Positions 4,110-8,642 of a stretch of DNA of 8,642 nt are shown here, piece by piece. The stretch is from CAZSAT01 sp964604675 (lineage in GTDB: Bacteria > Myxococcota_A > UBA796 > CAJQPC01). The DNA lies in contig CAZSAT010000203.1 in assembly GCA_964604675.1 (NCBI GenBank), positions 1-8,642 of the forward strand, in the 5' to 3' direction. A model generated the notes under the pieces. It was not told the origin of the DNA and made no database searches. It saw only the letters and a program-made list of their open reading frames with translations. The position numbers were made by a program, and so were the translations under genes. Numbering within the stretch: the stretch's first letter is position 1; each line of letters opens with the position of its first letter.

Positions 4110-6674
4110 GTGCGTGCCTTCCAGTTGCTGATCGCCGTCCTCGCGCTCAGCGGTTGTCGCAGCGATCTCTTCGCGCCCGAGGAAGGCGAGGTCGAGGGCG
4201 ATGGCGGCTCGATCACGGAGTCCAGCTATGCGCTGGTGTTCACGCTGGAGCGCTACGACAGCACGGCTGGCGAGTCCGTGCCCTACCTCGCCTACATCGA
4301 CGGCGGCTCGGAACCGATCGCGGTCGACCCGGTGCTCTCGTCGGATCTCGAGGCGCTGCTGAGCTACGGCGACGGCTCGGTGTCGGCCACGGTCGCGGGC
4401 GCGCACGCACTGACCGCCACCGCCGATCACGAGGGGCTCAGCTACCTGGCCACCGTCGATCTCGACGTCGACCCGGGGCCGCCCTCGTCCCTGGACCTCG
4501 AGCTGGCGGACGTGCAGGTCGAGGCCGGCGCGGAGCTCGGCTACGAGGTGCTCGCCTGGGACGTCTACGACAACCCGACCTCGCCCGAGGGCACCGACAT
4601 CAGCGTGGACAGCGAGGCCGTCACCGACAGCGGGGCCGCGTTCCGCACCACGCAGCCGGGGACCTACACCGCCACCGCCACCCTGGTGGACGACGAGAGC
4701 ACCCTGGTCGACGACGAAGCGTTCATCGTCGTGGCCGGACCGCCCTCGACCCTCGACCTCTGGCTCGAGGACGAGGCCCTGGAGCTGGACGAGAGCACCA
4801 TCGCGCACGTCGACGTGTTCGACCAGTTCGGCAACGCCATCGACGAGGACTTCGTGCTCTGGACCGACCCGGCCGACGCCGTCGACTGGGCCAACACCGT
4901 GCTCACCGTCGCGCAGGAGGGCTACCTCACCGTCTGGGCGCAGAGCGAAGACGCGTCCCTCACCGACTCGGTCGGGCCGCTGCTCATCGACTCCACCGGT
5001 CCCGAGACCGACATCGATCTCCCGGAGCGCGGCACCCGCACCGAGGAAGAGGGGGCCTACGCCCAGGGCACGGTGAGCGACGCCTACTCCGGTGTGGCCG
5101 AGGTCACCGTCAACGGTGAAGCGGCCTCGATCGACGAGCTGGGCAACTGGGAGAGCTGGGTCGACTACGAGTTCGGCACGAACCTCGTCGACATCGTGGC
5201 CGAGGACGGGGAAGGCAACGAGACCAGCGAGACCATCGCCGTGATGTCGGGAGACTACACACCCTACGGCGATGGCGTCGGCGATGCCCTGATGGTGCGG
5301 ATCTACGAGCCCGGTTTCGAGACCATCGAAGATCTGGCGTCCGGCTTCCTGACCGTGGACGTGCTGCAGGACGCCATCGGCTCCGATGCGCTCATCTCGG
5401 AGTCGTCGGAGACCTGCTGGGACATCCTGGGCTGGGAGGAGTGCTTCACCTGGTACAGCCTCTACTTCTACATCCAGGATCCGTACTTCAGCTCGACCGA
5501 GCTCACCCTGGACCCCAAGACCGGCTACATCGACGCCGGGGCCCAGATCCACGACTTCTACCTGGGCATGTACGCGTACGGCGAGGCCGCGGAGATCGAC
5601 TACTCGCTCTCGGCCAGCCTCGACATCGACACCATCGACATCTCGATGGATCTGACCCCGTCGGTCTCGGGCGGCCAGCTCGACATCGCGGTGTCCAACA
5701 TCAACGTCGACCTCCAGGGCTTCGATCTCGATCAGACCCTGTACGACGTCGTCGACGCCGTCTTCGAGTTCTTCGGCTTCGACCTCGACGACTACATGGC
5801 GTCGCTGGTGGAGGACCTCGTCGCGTCCGAGATCGAGAGCGCCATTCCCGACCTGCTCGACTCCACCCTGTCGGAGTTGGTGATCAGCACGGACTTCGAC
5901 ATCAACGGCGTGCTCTACGACTTCGAGGCCTTGCCCTACAGCGTGAGCGTGGACGAAGCCGGGCTGTCGCTCGGCCTCGAGACCTACTTCATGGCGGACG
6001 CCTGGCTGGCCAACGCCGAGCAGGCACCGGGCAGCTTGACCTACCCCTACACCGCGCCCAGCTACGGCTCGTCCACCTCGGACATGGCGCTCGGCTTGTC
6101 GCAGGACTTCATCAACCAGGCGCTCTTCGCGATCTGGGGTGGTGGCGTGCTCGAGATGGCGATGGACAGCTCGGAGCTGGGGCTCGACCTGGGCGACTTC
6201 AGCCTGTTCATGCCGGAGCTCTCGTCGCTCTCCATCGGCACCTACGCGTACCTGCCGCCGGTGGTGGTCCCCGGGACCGATGGGAACCTGCTGGAGCTTC
6301 AGCTGGGTGATCTGGAGCTGTCGCTCTACAACGGCGAGGTCGACGAAGCGAACCTCTGGATGCGGATCTACGTGAGCGTGTTCGCCGACATGGCCCTCGA
6401 GGCCACCGAGGACAACACGCTGTTGGCGGGGCTCGGCGACATGGAGATCGTGTTCGACCTCGACTACCCCGACGACCGCAGCGTGTACGCCGAAGACACC
6501 GAGGTCTTGTTGGAGGCGCTCGTGCCGCTGCTGCTTCCGAGCCTGACCGACGCGCTCGGCGAGATCCCCATCCCGAACCTCGATGGCTTCTCGCTCGAGA
6601 TCGTGGACATCGGCCTCGCCGGAGCCGAGGATGGCTACGTCGAGATGGAGGGCGGCTTCGAGATCTCGCTGTAA
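4110..6674 (+). CDS. Large acidic lipoprotein: Ig-like modules plus predicted BPI/LBP-like (TULIP) lipid-binding region
   Basis: The protein has 854 residues from GTG 4110. Residues 1-16 are a lipoprotein signal, MRAFQLLIAVLALSG|C, lipidated on Cys16; Arg at +2 does not signal inner-membrane retention, so an outer-membrane or surface location is likely. Residues about 30-120 look beta-rich. Residues 121-207 and 210-293 are two related Ig-like repeats opening with GPPSSLDL and GPPSTLDL and carrying VYDNP and VFDQFGN, as in invasin/Big-type domains. Residues 294-380 match the glucodextranase-B-type Ig pattern (VTVNGEAASIDELGNW, FGTNLVDIVAEDGEGN). Residues about 385-854 resemble BPI/LBP proteins: alternating beta stretches, then LSQDFINQALFAIWGGGVL (about 663-681) starting a second half, and EIPIPNLDGFSLEI near the end. 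Cys436 and Cys445 could pair. The protein is strikingly acidic, with one lysine. Lipid binding is inferred from recalled family patterns; the lipoprotein and Ig calls are firmer. Confidence 0.8.
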   Translation: MRAFQLLIAVLALSGCRSDLFAPEEGEVEGDGGSITESSYALVFTLERYDSTAGESVPYLAYIDGGSEPIAVDPVLSSDLEALLSYGDGSVSATVAGAHALTATADHEGLSYLATVDLDVDPGPPSSLDLELADVQVEAGAELGYEVLAWDVYDNPTSPEGTDISVDSEAVTDSGAAFRTTQPGTYTATATLVDDESTLVDDEAFIVVAGPPSTLDLWLEDEALELDESTIAHVDVFDQFGNAIDEDFVLWTDPADAVDWANTVLTVAQEGYLTVWAQSEDASLTDSVGPLLIDSTGPETDIDLPERGTRTEEEGAYAQGTVSDAYSGVAEVTVNGEAASIDELGNWESWVDYEFGTNLVDIVAEDGEGNETSETIAVMSGDYTPYGDGVGDALMVRIYEPGFETIEDLASGFLTVDVLQDAIGSDALISESSETCWDILGWEECFTWYSLYFYIQDPYFSSTELTLDPKTGYIDAGAQIHDFYLGMYAYGEAAEIDYSLSASLDIDTIDISMDLTPSVSGGQLDIAVSNINVDLQGFDLDQTLYDVVDAVFEFFGFDLDDYMASLVEDLVASEIESAIPDLLDSTLSELVISTDFDINGVLYDFEALPYSVSVDEAGLSLGLETYFMADAWLANAEQAPGSLTYPYTAPSYGSSTSDMALGLSQDFINQALFAIWGGGVLEMAMDSSELGLDLGDFSLFMPELSSLSIGTYAYLPPVVVPGTDGNLLELQLGDLELSLYNGEVDEANLWMRIYVSVFADMALEATEDNTLLAGLGDMEIVFDLDYPDDRSVYAEDTEVLLEALVPLLLPSLTDALGEIPIPNLDGFSLEIVDIGLAGAEDGYVEMEGGFEISL

Positions 6675-6679
6675 GGCGG

Positions 6680-6708
6680 TTGACAAGCTTCGAGGGATCG
6701 CCTAGATG
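6680..6708 (+). promoter_or_regulatory. Sigma70-like promoter of the zinc-ribbon gene
   Basis: A perfect TTGACA -35 (6680-6685), an ideal 17-base spacer and TAGATG (6703-6708, 3 of 6 consensus bases) lie between the two plus-strand genes. Transcription would start near 6715, shortly before the ribosome binding site at 6722. The small gene could therefore be expressed independently of the lipoprotein gene. Confidence 0.55.
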
Positions 6709-6721
6709 GGCGGCTTCCTCT

Positions 6722-6725
6722 GGAG
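6722..6725 (+). promoter_or_regulatory. Ribosome binding site of the zinc-ribbon gene
   Basis: GGAG lies 5 bases before ATG 6731 and selects this start over the TTG at 6680, which is part of the promoter. Confidence 0.6.
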
Positions 6726-6730
6726 AGCCC

Positions 6731-7126
6731 ATGGATCACCGCTGCCTTTACGGACACCGCGTCCAGACCGAGCTGGCCTACGCCATCGAGCGTCGTACCT
6801 GCCCCACGTGTGGCGCACCCACCGTGACGGTGCAGGGCTACCGCCTGGCGCGAAAGCTCACGAAGGAAGTACCCCTGGGTGCTCTGGAGGCCTTCCACAC
6901 CGTGCGGGTGGTCGAGCTCAACTACACGATCGAGGAGCGTATCGACACCGAGGCGCAGGCGATCGAGGCTCAGAACGAGCTCTCCGTGGCCGAGATCGAG
7001 CTGGATGACTCCGAGATGGAGGCCTTCCCGCCCGACACCGAGTCGATCGATCTCAAGGACAACGGTATCGGCTCCGACGACGCGGACATCAGCGTCGGCG
7101 ACTCCGAGGCCGAGGTCGTGGCCTGA
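6731..7126 (+). CDS. Small zinc-ribbon protein with acidic C-terminal tail
   Basis: The protein has 131 residues from ATG 6731. The N-terminus reads MDHRCLYGHRV, and CPTCGAP follows 14 residues after His9. This gives a Cys5-x3-His9 / Cys24-x2-Cys27 set that would bind one zinc ion. Residues 30-75 mix basic (YRLARKLTKE) and beta-like stretches (TVRVVELNYTIEER). The last 50 or so residues are acidic and Ser/Asp-rich (ELDDSEMEAF, DTESIDLKDN), probably disordered. There is no signal or membrane segment, so it should be cytoplasmic. I do not recognise the family. A zinc ribbon with an acidic tail would suit a protein- or nucleic-acid-binding adaptor, but nothing fixes a role. It follows the lipoprotein gene by 56 bases, has its own promoter, and ends 21 bases from the convergent MmgE/PrpD-type gene. 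Base composition and third-position GC fit coding. Confidence 0.75.
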   Translation: MDHRCLYGHRVQTELAYAIERRTCPTCGAPTVTVQGYRLARKLTKEVPLGALEAFHTVRVVELNYTIEERIDTEAQAIEAQNELSVAEIELDDSEMEAFPPDTESIDLKDNGIGSDDADISVGDSEAEVVA

Positions 7127-7134
7127 GGGCGGAC

Positions 7135-7159
7135 GCCGCGCTCGCTGTCAGAGCGCGGC
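7135..7159. terminator. Hairpin between convergent genes, possible bidirectional terminator
   Basis: GCCGCGCTC (7135-7143) and GAGCGCGGC (7151-7159) form a perfect 9-bp GC-rich stem with a 7-base loop. The stop codon of the minus-strand gene (7150-7148) lies in the loop. No T-run follows on either strand, so it is not a textbook intrinsic terminator, but its place between convergent genes suggests transcript-end formation or stabilisation. Confidence 0.5.
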
Positions 7160-8642
7160 CACCCAGCCCTTGGCACCGTCGGTGCCGCTCGCCTCGAGCA
7201 GATCCCGGGCGCCCGCGACGCGCGCGTCGTCGCCCTGCGCGTGCTTGTGCAGCACCTGAGCGACGGTGTCCGCCCAGGGCCAGCCGGGTCCAGCCTCCGG
7301 TGTGTCACGCCGTTCCGGCCACCAGCCGCCGCGGGTCGTGAACAGCTTCATGTGCACGCCGAGGCGGAACCGCCAGGCGTCTGCGTCGAAGTCGGCCAGA
7401 TCCCCGCTGGACCGACCGAGATCGGCCAGCACCCGGTCGGGACGCGTCCTGGCCAGTGCCAGGAGCTCCGTGCCCGCTGGAAGCGTGAGGGACGAGGGCC
7501 CGAGCTGCCGCTGGGCCGCTCGCCGAAGCTCGGCCATCGTCACCCCGGCCAGCAGCGGGGCGCCGACGGTGAGCAGCTGCTCCGCCAGGTCGACGGACAT
7601 CTGCCAGTCGTGCCGGACCTCGATGGACGCCGCGATGCGTTCCACAGCGTCTCGATGCTCGGCCTGCCAGGCGGGTGTGAGCTGCTCGGATCCCAGCTCG
7701 TAGGCCACACAGAGGGCACCGATGGCTCGTCGCACCCCGAACAAGAGCGAGCCCTTCGCCAGACGGGCGGCGCGGACCTCCAACCCGACCGCAGGGGCGG
7801 GGAGGGCGAGCTCGACGCGCAGCACCTGCTTGGCGCGGAGGCGCTTGTCGGCGGCCTTGACGTGGCGTGCCAGGATCTCCCGGGTGGCCTGGAGGGGCAC
7901 CTGGAGCCACGCACAGCCGGGTAGCGGCTTGTAGGTCAGGGTGCGCGTGAGCCAACACTGGCCCAGGCCGGAGAAGGCCGCCCGGAGGGGCAGGTCGTGC
8001 TCTCCGTAGTAGCCGTGCCGGGCGTCGAGCAGGTCGAGGGGCCCGGTCGCGCCGCCGGCCGCGAGCACGGCGGCGTCGAAGCCGTCCAGGATGGGCAGCG
8101 CGAGGTGGGTGCCGCGCTGCTCCGCGTTCCCCATGAGCGCGTGCTCGCTCAGGCGTCGAGGCCCGACGAGCGCGAGCGCGAGCGCATGCGCCGTGGCGCG
8201 GGCGTCGAGTCCGAGCAGCCGCGACGCCGTGGCGGCGGCTGCCAGCGATGAGACCGACGACTGGCGGCAGCTGGGCGACAGGAGCGCGCTCGCGCCGATT
8301 CGCGCACCGAGCTCGTTTCCGACGACGGTGGCGGCGACCACCTCGTCGATCGTGTGCCTCTTCGCCAGCGCCCAGCTCACGGCGGCGACCGCCGACCCGG
8401 TGTGACCGCCGAGCAGGAAGTCGTCGTATTCCTGCGCGGTGAGGGCCGTCGCGAGCAGCCGAACAGCGTCCCGTCGGCTGGTGGTTCGGCCGCCTGGCAG
8501 GGTGGAGGCCCCCCGTCGGGCGCCGGACGTCCGGGCAGCCCGGACGCAGGCCAGATCGTGCGCAGCGCGCCAGGCACCGCCGAGTGCGAGGTGCTGGAGT
8601 CGAACCCGCTCCTGGAGGCCTTCGGGAACGCGCGGACGCTGC
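7148..8642 (-). CDS. Divergent MmgE/PrpD-family protein (N-terminus off right edge)
   Basis: The frame stays open from the stop at 7148 to the window edge, giving at least 497 residues; family members are usually 450-500, so little is missing. A GTG at 8380 is only an internal codon. The family includes 2-methylcitrate dehydratase PrpD and cis-aconitate decarboxylase. Family features, numbered from the edge: VPEGLQERV opening helix, YDDFLLGGHTGS (72-83) for the DFDDTH...HPG motif, a VVGNELGARIG helix, an Ala-rich segment with LLGLDA, GATGPLDLL, and TYKPLPGCAW with Lys238. Several positions that are catalytic in characterised members look changed: Phe75 for Thr, Ser122 for His, Arg176 for Lys. 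It may use another substrate or have lost dehydratase activity. The second half (from about 240) is the small alpha/beta domain. No methylcitrate-cycle genes are nearby, so a prpD symbol is not justified. It converges on the zinc-ribbon gene. Confidence 0.82.
   Translation of the reverse strand, partial: QRPRVPEGLQERVRLQHLALGGAWRAAHDLACVRAARTSGARRGASTLPGGRTTSRRDAVRLLATALTAQEYDDFLLGGHTGSAVAAVSWALAKRHTIDEVVAATVVGNELGARIGASALLSPSCRQSSVSSLAAAATASRLLGLDARATAHALALALVGPRRLSEHALMGNAEQRGTHLALPILDGFDAAVLAAGGATGPLDLLDARHGYYGEHDLPLRAAFSGLGQCWLTRTLTYKPLPGCAWLQVPLQATREILARHVKAADKRLRAKQVLRVELALPAPAVGLEVRAARLAKGSLLFGVRRAIGALCVAYELGSEQLTPAWQAEHRDAVERIAASIEVRHDWQMSVDLAEQLLTVGAPLLAGVTMAELRRAAQRQLGPSSLTLPAGTELLALARTRPDRVLADLGRSSGDLADFDADAWRFRLGVHMKLFTTRGGWWPERRDTPEAGPGWPWADTVAQVLHKHAQGDDARVAGARDLLEASGTDGAKGWVAAL

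Noticed and set aside
3992..4216. N-terminal extension of the acyl-CoA dehydrogenase to 4216, or to ATG 4054
   Set aside because: The part beyond 4110 overlaps the lipoprotein gene and is low complexity. The part from 4054 has about a third A/T-ending codons, no good ribbon of purines upstream, and exceeds normal family length. ATG 4054 is not fully excluded.
632..5119. Plus-strand open frame of 1495 codons
   Set aside because: It runs antisense through three well-supported minus-strand genes and then out of frame into the lipoprotein gene. Its translation is Arg/Gly/His-rich low complexity with no domains, a GC-bias artefact.
4026..6686. Minus-strand open frame of 886 codons opposite the lipoprotein gene
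   Set aside because: It mirrors the lipoprotein gene, and its translation is a Val/Gly/His/Asp-rich shadow without domains. The plus frame has a lipobox, Ig-like motifs and a ribosome binding site.
7241..7924. Plus-strand ORF of 227 codons opposite the MmgE/PrpD-like gene
   Set aside because: Compositional shadow; the minus frame shows family motifs across the same bases.
8378..8380. GTG 8380 as the start of the MmgE/PrpD-like gene
   Set aside because: The 87 upstream in-frame codons encode the family's N-terminal helices and the DD...H motif, so the gene starts beyond the window.
8377..8577. Minus-strand ORF of 66 codons near the right edge
   Set aside because: Out of frame with the MmgE/PrpD-like gene, whose frame is open to the edge and carries the family's N-terminal motifs.

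Overview
The window is a GC-rich stretch (strong G/C preference at third codon positions) from a Gram-negative bacterium. A lipobox-bearing secreted protein and PilZ-type domains shaped like the myxobacterial PilZ family point to Myxococcota or a related former deltaproteobacterial lineage. That placement is an inference from gene style; there is no rRNA or marker gene here. No insertion sequences, CRISPR arrays, tRNAs or phage genes were seen. Protein-coding genes fill almost the whole window, and no gap exceeds about 120 bases.

Left part, minus strand, read right to left: an acyl-CoA dehydrogenase (start about 3991, stop 2843), then a protein with PilZ-like ends and a long disordered middle (2785 to 1367), then a multi-pass membrane protein that begins at GTG 1357 and runs off the left edge. 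The gaps are 57 and 9 bases, so these three probably form one operon. The membrane-protein gene is easy to miss: it starts with GTG, has no stop inside the window, and is covered on the opposite strand by a giant spurious ORF.

Middle: a 118-base divergent intergenic region (3992-4109) carries a perfect 8-bp inverted repeat with a 3-bp spacer just upstream of the acyl-CoA dehydrogenase start, plus a second smaller palindrome. Rightwards from it runs an 854-residue lipoprotein (4110-6674) with Ig-like modules followed by a region that resembles the two-barrel BPI/LBP-type lipid-binding (TULIP) fold. A well-formed sigma70-type promoter then precedes a small zinc-ribbon protein with an acidic tail (6731-7126).

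Right part: a divergent MmgE/PrpD-family protein on the minus strand (7148 to beyond the right edge) converges on the zinc-ribbon gene, with a 9-bp hairpin between them that overlaps its stop codon.

The most interesting element is the predicted lipid-binding surface lipoprotein facing an acyl-CoA dehydrogenase across a shared control region with an operator-like palindrome. The arrangement would suit a lipid or fatty-acid acquisition or sensing module, but that is a hypothesis from context and remembered family patterns, not from database searches.
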